This document shows positions 11,782 through 22,346 of a DNA stretch of 64,000 bases, one piece after another. Numbering within the stretch: position 1 is the stretch's first letter; each line of letters starts with the position of its first letter. The translations under genes and the position numbers were made by a program. The DNA is from Calliphora vicina (lineage: Eukaryota; Arthropoda; Insecta; Diptera; Calliphoridae), in NCBI RefSeq assembly GCF_958450345.1, contig NC_088784.1:60311247-60375246 (forward strand), in the 5' to 3' direction. A model generated the notes under the pieces. It ran no database searches. It worked only from the letters and a program-made list of their open reading frames with translations, and was not told where the DNA came from.

Positions 11782-12554
11782 TTACACTGTCCAACAAATT
11801 GAGACTTTTAGATTGGAATATAATAGCGACCCTATTATTCTGAAATAGGGGACAATTTGACCATTTTTTCGAGAAAATCCAAAAGGGCGATTAAGGATTA
11901 AAATATTCTAAGCAAATTTGTGGCGAACAATTTTGCTGGGGGTCACCACAGATACCAAAGTTGTAAATAAAGCTCCTTACGCTTAATAAGCAATAAAAAT
12001 TCACCAAAAATCCAAGAATGGTCGGAATGAGTTGAAATTTAAAAATATATAGTCCTTAAGAACATCTACGTAAAAAAATTCGGACATTTTCCAAATTTGG
12101 ATGCGTGAAACTTTTTACAGGGACGAGGTAACTGTTAGCAAGTTGTTTTTATTGTATTTGAAATTTTTAAGTAGACCCAACATATCTAAAAATCTAGAAA
12201 AAGGTCGAGCAAAATTAAAAAAATAAATAAACCTAAATAACTCTTGACTACAAAGTGATAACCTACATATGTATGTATATTTTTTGTAGATCTTCTCAAG
12301 GACTATTTATATTTTAAACATCGGATCATAAATAGATTTTTGGCCAAAATGTAAGACCCAAGTTGGCTAGTAATTTTTCTAATTAACCATAAAGAGCTCT
12401 ACTTACAACTTTGGTAGCTTTGGTGACCCTCAAGAAAATTGTTCGGCAACAATTTTCGTAGAATATTTTATTCCTTAAATGTCCTTTTGGATTTTTATTT
12501 TATTTTCTCGAAGAAATGTCAAATTGACCCCTAAAGAGAGGAGATAGAGTGTAA
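11782..12554. mobile_element. Second foldback copy of the 5488-7797 family
   Basis: About 200-bp arms are inverted: a left arm with GGTCACCACAGATACCAAAG and AACAATTTTGCTGGGGG pairs with a right arm containing CTTTGGTGACC and GAAAATTGTTCGG. The centre GGATGCGTGAAACTTTTTA followed by AGGGACGA matches 6922 onward, as does the later TTTTTGTAGATCTTCTCAAG. It is shorter than the first copy and has no coding capacity. Confidence 0.75.
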
Positions 12555-13711
12555 AGATCTTCCACAAAAATGATCGCGATAAAAATCCACAATATAACTC
12601 TGATAATAAGAATTCTCTCAGACATTTTTTTCATTTAGTATAATGCTCCCTTCAATCAAAAAATTAAAACTTTCATCCACTGTAAAAATATTAAGATTTA
12701 TTTTTTCATACACAATAATTGCTAGACAAATAGGTTAATTAACATGTATATTCTTAAAAAAAAATTACAAATCAATTTTAACATTTATTTTCCCCATAAA
12801 TAAATAAATATGAGCAAAGAAACCAAAAAAATATTTCCTACATTTGAACTAAAACAGTATTATTTTTGTTACAGATTACACAGTACAACACCAAAAAAAT
12901 TACGAGGTCCGACCAATAAATTTTGATAGAGGAGACAAAAAAAAAGACACGTGTATCGGCGTTTTGAAAGTTAACATCTGAATTTCATTTTAGGGGGGGT
13001 TAAAGTTTCCCACCTCTGGCACATTCTTATTGTTAATCGGCATAAGAAACCATGTGATCCTTACATTTTAGGTATAAAATGTGTTCAGCAAATTTATGTA
13101 AAATGTTACGGAGAATATTTTTATAGAATATGTTAACCCTCTAAATCCTCAAGGCGTGGGTCTTTTTGTCCTTCTTTTAAAAATGAGCAAAAAACACAAT
13201 TACAACAGGGATTTAAGGGGTTAAACCGCAAAAATATTATCCATAAAATTTTAGTATAAGTCCCTGAATACACCAAAACGGAAAATTCAACCAAAAAGTC
13301 AGAAATAAGACACAACATTAGAGAGCTTAAGCTTAATTTATAGCTTAAGGTTAATTTAATTCATTCTGCTTTTTACCCTTCTTTGAGGTCTTTTCTGGAA
13401 AAAATTTAGTTTGGTCGTGTTCTTTTCTAATAATGTTACCATAAAACCCTGAATATATGCTACATGTTTCACCCTCAATTTTATCAAAGGGTTATTAACA
13501 TGAACATTATTTTAAATTTTTCATATAACAGAGATAACCCACTTTGCGACCTTTAAGCCCCACTCCTTGATGTTTAAAGTCCAAATTCAAAACATAAACT
13601 CAGCTATACAACAAAAGCAGACCCCATAAGCAGTACTTTTTCCTGTGTATCTAGTAATTTGAATGCATAAAAAGTAAAAAAGTGCATTTCCAAAATTACA
13701 CACACAAATAT
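12555..13711. other. Intergenic DNA upstream of PPO-B
   Basis: AT-rich. A small inverted repeat at 13133-13225 (TTAACCCTCTAAATCC against GGATTTAAGGGGTTAA) is the only structure seen. Frames here are short and not protein-like. Confidence 0.4.
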
Positions 13712-13900
13712 GTTATCTCTTATCAGCAGAACAACCGAAATAATGTTAAATTTTATGCAAAACTGAAATATCGCAAAAAGTGAAAAAAACTCCAAAAATT
13801 AATAAGCAACAAATCGAAACCACAAGCAAAAAATTAAAACTTCTGTCATCAAGTATGACAACTGACTATAAATAGACATCCAAACTTTATGCAGTCATTA
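13712..13900 (+). promoter_or_regulatory. PPO-B promoter: GATA pair, RUNX word, palindrome, TATA, Inr
   Basis: GTTATCTCTTATCAGC (13712-13727) holds two reversed GATA words. AACCACA (13818-13824) is RUNX-like. TGTCATCAAGTATGACA (13844-13860) is a palindrome ending seven bases before TATAAATAG (13867-13875). An initiator TCATTAG begins at 13895, placing the start near 13897. All these elements recur in the same order at PPO-D. Confidence 0.65.
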
Positions 13901-14029
13901 GTTCCTATAAGGAAACCATTGAAAATAGATTGCACAGAAATACAAAAAACAGTTCTAAGTTTTCAATTTTGGGCACCACCAAAAATACATAACAGAAAAG
14001 TTTTTCTTATAATATCGCAAACTAACATA

Positions 14030-16215
14030 ATGGCTGACAGAAAAAATTTATTGCTATTATTTGAGCGTCCCAATGAACCTGTGTTCATGGAAAAGGGCGA
14101 AACCATAACTGTCTTTGATATACCAGACAAGTTTTTAACCGATCGTTATCGCCCAATTGGTAATGAGGTGCAAAGCCGTTTTGGAGAAAAGGCTCAGAAA
14201 CGCATTCCCGTACGTGATATTTCCCTGCCTGACTTACGCATACCCATGTCCTTGGGTCGTGAAGAACAATTCTCGTTGTTCATTCCGCTCCACAGACGTA
14301 TTGCTGGACGTTTGATTGACATTTTCATGGGATTGCGTTCAATTGATGATTTGCAAAGTGTAGCTGTTTATGCTCGTGATCGTCTGAATCCTTTCCTCTT
14401 TAATTATGCCTTCTCAGTGGCATTGCTGCATCGACCTGATACCAAGGGCTTAGATTTGCCTTCATTTGCCCAAATATTCCCCGAAAAGTATGTCGACTCT
14501 AAAATATTTCGTCAGATGAGAGAAGAAGCCACTGTTGTTTCGGAAGGTTCTCGTATGCCAATTGTGGTGCCTAGAGACTACACTGCCTCTGACTTGGAGC
14601 CGGAGCATCGCTTGTGGTATTTCCGTGAAGATATGGGTATCAATTTACACCACTGGCACTGGCATTTGGTGTATCCTTTTGAAGCTGGTGATCGTTCAAT
14701 TGTAAATAAGGATCGTCGTGGAGAATTATTTTACTATATGCATGAGCAGATTATGGCTCGTTACAATATGGAGCGTTTCAGTAACAATTTGGCTCGTGTT
14801 ACCAGATTTAACAATTTCCGCGAACCCATTGCTGAGGGTTATTTCCCAAAAATGGATTCCCTCGTTGCCAGTCGTGCCTGGCCACCACGTTTCGAAAACA
14901 CAACTATTTCCGATTTGAACCGTGAATTGGATCAAATTAAATTGGATGTTTCTGATATGGAAAGATGGCGTGATCGTATTTACGATGCCATAAATCAAGG
15001 CTTTGTTGTCGATGAAAGTGGCAATCGCATTAATTTGGATGAACAACGTGGTATTGATATTTTGGGTAATATTATGGAATCTTCAATTATCTCTCCAAAT
15101 CGCTCATTATATGGTGATCTCCACAACATGGGTCATGTATTCATTTCATACGCCCACGATCCTGATCATCGTCACTTAGAATCTTTTGGTGTTATGGGTG
15201 ATGCAGCTGTTGATATGCGTGATCCTGTTTTCTACAAATGGCATGCTTATATCGATGACATATTCCAGGAGCACAAAATTCGCTTGTCTCCATATACTCT
15301 ACCACAACTGCAATATGATGGTGTAGCTATATCTGGCGTTGAAGTGACAGCTGATGGTGGCCGCCCAAACATTTTATCCACGTTTTGGCAACAATCTGAT
15401 GTCGATCTATCTAGAGGTATGGATTTCGTACCTAGAGGCAATGTCTTTGCACGTTTTACTCATTTGCAACATGCTCCCTTTACCTATACCATCAATGTGA
15501 ATAACGACAGTGGAGCTCAACGTTTCGGTACAGTTCGTATATTTTTGGGACCCAAGACCGACGAGAGAGGACAGCAAATGTTGTTGAGAGATCAACGTTT
15601 GTTGATGGTCGAAATGGATAAATTAGTTGTAGCGTGTAAGTAGAAACACAAACAAATTATTTTATGTTATCGCGGGAAATATTTTTGTTCTATAAAGTGA
15701 ATCCTGGTCAAAATACAATTCGTCGTCGCTCTACTGAGTCCAGTCTTACCATACCATTCGAACGTACTTTCCGTAACTTGGAAACGAATCGTCCTAATGC
15801 TGGTTCTCCCGAAGAGTTGGAATTCAATTTCTGTGGCTGTGGTTGGCCCCAACACATGTTAATACCCAAGGGTCTTCCCGAAGGATTGCCCTGTGAATTG
15901 TTTGTTATGGTCTCTAACTATGAAGATGATCGTGTAAGTTTTTATAGTATATGTTATCAAAGTCATAGTTCATTTAGCATCAATTGTTCTTCTTTAAAGG
16001 TTGATCAACAACTGGTTGGTGTTTGCAGTGATGCCGCTTCATACTGCGGTGTTCGCGATCGTCTCTATCCTGATCGTCGTCCCATGGGTTATCCATTCGA
16101 TCGTTTGCCTCGCCAAGGAGCTGATCGTCTGATCAATTTCCTGACTCCCAACATGAGTATTGTAGATGTTGTTATACGTCACGATCCCAACAGAGTTGTT
16201 CAACGCCAAAATTAG
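14030..16215 (+). CDS. PPO: PPO-B: prophenoloxidase, three exons
   Basis: Exons 14030-15635, 15698-15933 and 16000-16215 (2058 bp, 685 residues) have GT-AG borders. CuA uses H208, H212 and H238; CuB uses H365, H369 and H405. Activation is expected at R50-F51. GCGWPQHM is in exon 2. An in-frame ATG at 13889 would add 47 residues, but it lies upstream of the predicted transcription start and is not conserved, so ATG 14030 (MADRKNLLLLF) is chosen. Unlike its relatives it carries several substitutions at positions otherwise constant in this cluster, for example L87 (R or K elsewhere), F127 (L elsewhere), I149 (N elsewhere) and V394-D395 (T-A elsewhere) near CuB. All copper ligands are kept, so it is probably active, perhaps with altered properties. 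Confidence 0.95.
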
Positions 16216-16305
16216 ATTTCTCAGATATTGGTATATTGTAATCTCATAATGTATTCGTTCGTATATGTATATAAATTTGAGTGTTACCTAAATATTTGTG
16301 TGATA

Positions 16306-16311
16306 AATAAA
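16306..16311 (+). other. Candidate polyadenylation signal of PPO-B
   Basis: AATAAA lies about 90 bases after the stop codon of PPO-B, in AT-rich sequence. Confidence 0.55.
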
Positions 16312-16466
16312 TTGGTTATAAATATCAATCTTCTATATATGTATGTATATACAAATTAATGCATGTCTTTTTATTCCGACTCTTCCGATCTTCTAAAAAT
16401 GTTTACTGTACTATAGGCTACTTTTAATTTTGAAATTTTAATTGGCACCTCTCATACAAACTAAAT

Positions 16467-17084
16467 CTGTGGTCATAAGCAATAACCACCTAAGTCGACT
16501 TAAGAAAGATTTGAGTTATATATGCTACATTATTCTGTTCATAGAACTGTATGTATAAGTGAAATAACTACCTTCCTAACTTTCTTATTGAAAAAGTTAT
16601 TAATTGTCTTAAGTCCTAAGGAAGACTATTGCATTTACAATAAGCGCCAAAATATACTTAAGGAAACATTCAATTATATTTTATTTTTTTTAAATAGCTT
16701 ATAATGACTTTAATTGTTATTGTATATTTTTTCGCGAAATAAATTTTCATAAAAAAGAGTGCTGTTATAAGAGCCAAACTAAAGATAAGCGATTATTGCA
16801 AATTGGCTTAATTACTTGACATGTCAATTTTTAAATATGTAATAACAGCTTAAATCAACATATGCCAAGCAACAATCAAAACACTTATTTTCAACAAACG
16901 CCTAATCAGACATTAGCATTTTCAATTTAGTATTTCTGTGTTGCATTAAGCGATGATATTTGTTTCTATTAAATATTTTTCTAATAAAAAAAAACTTTGA
17001 TTCTGCATTATACTTTTTAAATTAAAATAGCTTTCTCTAAAAAACATGTTTTTTGAATTAGGCGGTTATTGCTTGTGACCACAG
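16467..17084. mobile_element. 618-bp MITE with CTGTGGTC ends and AAAT target duplication
   Basis: Inverted ends of 27 bp at 16467-16493 and 17058-17084 (CTGTGGTCATAAGCAATAAC on the left, with two mismatches) are flanked by AAAT on both sides (16463-16466 and 17085-17088). Joining the flanks gives the phrase seen uninterrupted at about 11390, which acts as an empty-site relative. No transposase is present. Confidence 0.8.
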
Positions 17085-17162
17085 AAATAGTTATTATAAA
17101 ATATCTGGTGAACTGTAATTGTGAAAGTCTCAAAACTTCGAGGTATTTACTTCAGCACCATT

Positions 17163-18252
17163 TAGGGTATTAAATCGATTAACCGTTAATCGGTTAACCG
17201 ATTAATTTTGGACGGTTAACTGTTCGAATAATTTAAAATTGCCGATTTTCAAATAACAAATAAACCGATTAATTTGTGTCGATTAACCAATTAACCGAAA
17301 TTCCTTTTTTTTGCACTTTAAAATTTTGTTTGTATTTATTTTTCCCTTTCAATTCAAATACAAATTTCAAATTAAAATTAGATATTTTTTGAACATCCAA
17401 TAAAGATGATTAGTGAGTATGTATAACAGCTGACATATTTATTTACATGTCTTTGAAACTTTGTATTTACATGTATAGACGAAACTTTTTTTGAAATGAG
17501 TCTTTTATCATAACTAAACGAAACTATTAAATTAATCAAAATCTAAAACAATCCAAAAAGGAAGGCTGATTGTATATGTTTCAGATATCATGCTTTTGAT
17601 TTCTGAAACATATACAATCAGCGAGAGAGTTTTTTTTTCCAAAAAAAGTTTTATTAAATCTAAAGAAAAAAATCGTTTAAATTATATTCTTTTTATAAAA
17701 GATTATTTCAGAAGATCTCACTAAAGCCCTAAAAAACTCACACATCGCTCATTTGCTGCAATAACATCATAATTCAAAAAAAGTCGTTTTGAGAAAAACG
17801 TCTTTGAATGTTTTATGACATTTTACTATTTCTTAAATAAATTTTCAACAAATCCTGCGATTTTAGAAGTATAAATCGTAAATGTTAATAGCTTTCTAAT
17901 CTGTATTTAACCCAAATTTTTACTTATCAAAAATAATGAGAAAACATGAATTTTAATTTTGATGTTTACAACAAAAAAAAAACTCACACAAAAAATAATT
18001 GACTTTTTTGAAAACTGATAAAACTATATGAAAGATTATAGAACGGCGCATATTTTGTATTAGTCAGTTCAAAAAACACGGATTTTGAGTTATGACGTTG
18101 TTGCAGCAAATAGGCGATATGTTTACAAAAATTATCTAAAATACCTTATTTGCCGTTTTTTATGGTTTGGTACATAAAATTCGATGTTGTATTTTCAATT
18201 TAAAATTAAAATAGAAATTATTCGGTTAATCGAATAATTTTAAATTAACCGA
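17163..18252. mobile_element. TTAACCG-rich foldback element, left part
   Basis: The left end TAGGGTATTAAATCGATTAA (17163-17182) matches in reverse the right end AATACCCTA (31120-31128). ACCATT occurs immediately outside both ends (17157-17162 and 31131-31136), so about 1.18 kb forms one element that the gypsy insertion later split. Its interior contains longer imperfect inverted arms: 17742-17790 pairs with about 18070-18120 around the word TTTGCTGCAA. Family not recognised. Confidence 0.7.
17566..17623. repeat. Perfect 21-bp hairpin inside the foldback
   Basis: Arms 17566-17586 (GCTGATTGTATATGTTTCAG plus one base) and 17603-17623 are exact complements with a 16-base spacer. It is probably a structural part of the foldback element. 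Confidence 0.85.
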
Positions 18253-21200
18253 TGTTACGATTTCCTTTATTTGTATTTATGTATATGAATTAGTTTCATT
18301 TTTAGCAAACTCATACATTTTTGTTGAGAATACCTTCCCATATTATGAATATCAAGTTCAAGTTCAAGGTTTTATTTCGCTAACATATATGTATGTATAT
18401 TCATCTGCATGTGGTATACTCTTTGCCTTAATAATTATTCTTGAAGAGTAGAAGATGTTAATTTAAACTCTCTTAATGTTAAAGTCCCTTTTACTGGCGA
18501 CTGTTGTTGTCTTTGCTTTTGTTTATTGAGATCAACGATGTCCAAACAGACCCAAACTCTCAAAAAAAAAAATAAATAAACAACAACAACATGTACATTG
18601 TAGGTTACACCAATACAATGTTTATTAATTTGACTCTCATTTAAAGAAATCTCTTTCAAGCCCTCAGTGATTTAGACTAACATAAGACTTTTGATTTTGC
18701 GTTCTATTTTGTATGTAATTTGTTGCCTTGTAGTAAATAAATATAACGGTTTATTTTATGAGAGTAGAATTGTTATTTTCTTTTACTTTTTTTAAAAAAA
18801 AAGCACATATATTTGGTTCGCTTTGTTACTATACAAAAATACAAAACTATGTTTTAAAACGCGTCTATCCTTTTCAATCAAACGTAGTTTTGTAGCAATT
18901 GCAGTGGAATTGTATAGAAGAATAAATGCTTCTAAATTGTTCTTTAACAAATTAAAATCATTGACTACGCAAATTTTGTTGAGTGAACATTAAGCTTAAG
19001 CGGATATATATTTTGCAAAATAAATAATTTTCTTGTTTGTTGAAAATAAAACATACGTTTTAAAACAATTTTAAAGTGGAAAATTTTCCAAAAAGGTATT
19101 CGAATCCAGTATTTTATTCGTGGATTTTCCACTCCACGAGGAAGAATTCTAGAAGGAGGAATACAACACGTTTTGACCACACCCTCTTGGATTAGTGTGT
19201 ACAGCCAGTTTTATTTTTTTCCTGTTCAAGCACTTGTGTACTAGTACCGAAAATTTAGAGGGACTGCGTCAGGTATTTGTTCTATATACAATAATTCCAT
19301 GCGCTGGCCCAATAATTCCATGCGCTGGCCCACATGGAACTTATATAACCATTGAAGGTAACACCGAATTCCACGTGGTTTACTCATTTAACCTCGCCTG
19401 GCATATAACAGTCAGGAAAAAGTGAACGTGGCACGCATTTCTTTTTTAAAAACGTGGTAAAATTCCACGTGGCCAAATTTAACCTCAATATTACGAAACC
19501 GAATTTAGTTCCAAAGGAGAAATAGAAATTTATAATTAAAAGTAAAAAAAAGTAATTCTAAAATTATATCCTTTATCCAAATTAAATACTTTTCTAATTT
19601 TAAATTTATAATAATTACATTAAATCCCTTTTTGGTTAATTTGGCTTAAAAATTTATAAGTTAATTTTTTTTCTTATTCTAAATTAAGCAATTTTTTTTT
19701 TAAATTAAACCTCTAAATTAATTCGAGTTTTTCCTAAATCAATAATCTTCTTATATTTAATTAAAAATTTAAATTCGCCTAATTCATAAAATTTCTAAGT
19801 TAATTTTTTTTTTATTCTAAATTAAACAATATTTTTTTTTATTAACCCTCTAAATTAATTTTAGTTTTTCCTAAATCTATAATCTTCTTATATTTAATTA
19901 ATTAAATATAAATTAAGCTATGCTATTAAGCTATTTTTTTCGTTTCTATTTCTACTTGTTTTTCTAAATTTTCAAATAAAATTTTATTAATTGGAACACT
20001 TTAAGATTATTAAAGTAATTTAATTTAACTAAATTTAAATCTAAATTGTCCTAATCCCTATTTATAATAACTTTTAGAAACAAGAAAATAGAAGAAAAAT
20101 AAAATCCCAAAGGGAATAATACAATGAAACAATTTTCTCTTGAATAGAATTTAAATTTTTTTTTTTATTGTGGACAAATTAATATTTCAAAATATTGAAA
20201 TAAATGAATTAAAACATTTAAACTTATGCAAAAGGAAAAATTTATCAAAAATGCTCAAACCTGAATTTATATAAAAAAAAGGAAAAACAGAAAAAACAAA
20301 ATCTAAAAAGAAATACTTTGAAATTTAAATAATAAAAATCAGAATAATCAAAAAGCAGACAAAATATATCAAAATTATAATTGAAAGAAAAGATTAATAT
20401 TAATATGCATCAAATTACTTCAAATTGTGAACTAAATTGAAATTAAAGAAAACTTAATTATAAAAACAAAAGCAAACTAAATGTGTAAAAATGAAAAAAC
20501 AAAATATAAAATGTCAATTATCTACTTTTCTTTAAATTTTCCTAAATTAAAAATATTTAAATGCATATGCATAATGAATTGAATAAAATATCAAAGCAAA
20601 TACTTTATATTTTATTAACAAATAAACTTTGAATTCCCTTGCTAAATTTAGCAATTACAAAAAGAAAATGGATAATTGATATTTTAATTACTGGAAAATT
20701 CCAAATTTCTGCTTGAAATAATCAAAATTTAAAAGTCAATGAATTGTAAATTTACAACTCATACACCTATTTTGTTCACCTCAACTGCTATCTAACATTT
20801 CCTGAGCAGGAAAGTAATATTTTAACATACAGAATATCTTCATGCTGATTGCTGGGCCCATCAATTGATGCTGTTAACAACAAAACGCCATAAACAACAT
20901 AACATTGTAAACACACATCACAAGAACATAAACAGCGATGTTTTGTAAGTAAATTTTGTCTTTTAATTTATGATTATTTCATATATTAGTTTGAATATTT
21001 ATTAATTATTAATAATATTGATGATAAATAATATCAATAATAATAGTATTTATTTTTTTTTATTATTATATACATATATGATAAATTTAATGCGATCAGA
21101 AATATTTAAAATAAATTGTATTGATTAACATACATTTGAAATTAACAGAATGTCAGCATAATTAATTTGTTTTACGGGGAATGATAACTAAAGAAATTTA

Positions 21201-21586
21201 TAAATGTTAGTAAGTATTTAACGTGTCAATTTTAGGGACAAGTATAAAATTAGGGTACTAGCTTGTCAAGGCGTTTGACATCTAGTCAATGGGTGGGAAT
21301 AAATGTACCCAACGTGGCTCTCCATCATGCCATCGGTTTCTTTCTTTTGTAGCTTATAATAATTATAAAGTTTATATTTTCATTTTTCATATTATTGGTA
21401 TATATAGGCATGTATAGTATGTTATATGCTTACGCGCAGATAAAATATGGGTTAAGAACCAGATTTACCTCTCATATAGCTAGCTGGGAAACCTTCCAAC
21501 ATGCCTCCTAATCATATTTTATTCTTTTGGTTTTCGAATTGAACTGCGTAAAAATTTTATTATTCCTATCGACCTGACGCGTAACA
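18253..21586 (+). repeat. Left LTR, 3334 bp
   Basis: It begins TGTTACGATTTCC and ends GACGCGTAACA. It contains a 21-bp unit repeated twice in tandem (19290-19331, core ATTCCATGCGCTGGCCC) and two CCACGTGG palindromes soon after. The second half is extremely AT-rich with no coding capacity. Confidence 0.95.
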
Positions 21587-21590
21587 TATA

Positions 21591-21602
21591 TGGCGCCCAA
21601 CG
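21591..21602 (+). promoter_or_regulatory. Primer binding site, tRNA-Lys type
   Basis: TGGCGCCCAACG starts four bases after the left LTR. It is complementary to the 3' end of eukaryotic tRNA-Lys (CTT), whose acceptor end is CGTTGGGCGCCA. Confidence 0.85.
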
Positions 21603-22346
21603 AAAAGGCCAAAGTAAGGCCAATGTAAACTTGATAAACACCTTTTAATTTTATATTAGCTACAAAATAATATTAACTTATTTTTATACATGGAATTTAT
21701 ATTAGTTACAGTGGGTTAAATTAAATATACTTGTGTATATAGTTGCTATTTAAGTCTTAGATTTCTAATAGAGTACAACTATGGGAAACTAATTGCAATT
21801 TAGGAAACTTATACAACTTCAAATTTAACTTCACTAAGTTTTGATTTTATTTCAAGAGTCCTATTACTGTTTTTGATCGGTTTTAGTGGCATTGGAATAA
21901 GACAAAGCTTTCCAAGAGTCATATTACTGTCGTCTAATTTAATTGATTATCGGTTTTAGTAGCATTGGAGCAATTGTCAAATATAGTATTCGAGTCCATA
22001 TCAATCAGATTCTTTCATAGAAAGGTTGTTATGTTGCAGTGTGTTATCTTTTGACATAGTAGCTAATTTATTTTGCATTTATAATAGCGAGTTAAATATT
22101 TGTAAATATATTAATTTTTTTTGACACGATTTACTACTACTTTTATTTATTTTATGGTTATCATTTCCCCAATTTTATATGATTCTTTTCCTGATTACTG
22201 AAACATTTTTTTTTTAATTTAATATTGATTTTTTTTTTAATTTATTGATTTGCTAAACGATTCTTAAACCACACTCTATTGTGTTTCTCTTGAATTTTCG
22301 AATACTTAAAAATTAATTGTCAAATTTTGACCCTGACATTAACGTT

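Noticed and set aside
13889..14029. In-frame ATG extension of PPO-B by 47 residues
   Set aside because: It lies upstream of the predicted transcription start (TATA box 13867, initiator 13895) and has no counterpart in the sister genes.
14726..15046. Antisense frame of 106 codons in PPO-B, with a similar one in PPO-D
   Set aside because: It is the reverse strand of a conserved coding exon; its similarity between copies follows from the PPO sequence.
18435..19425. Short frames inside the LTRs, each present twice
   Set aside because: Duplicated because the LTRs are identical; no domains, and located in non-coding LTR DNA.
21591..21602. tRNA gene near the primer binding site
   Set aside because: Only the 12 bases complementary to a tRNA 3' end are present; no cloverleaf.
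22317..22346. Start of gag ten codons earlier at TTG 22317
   Set aside because: Not an ATG; the first ATG in frame is 22347.
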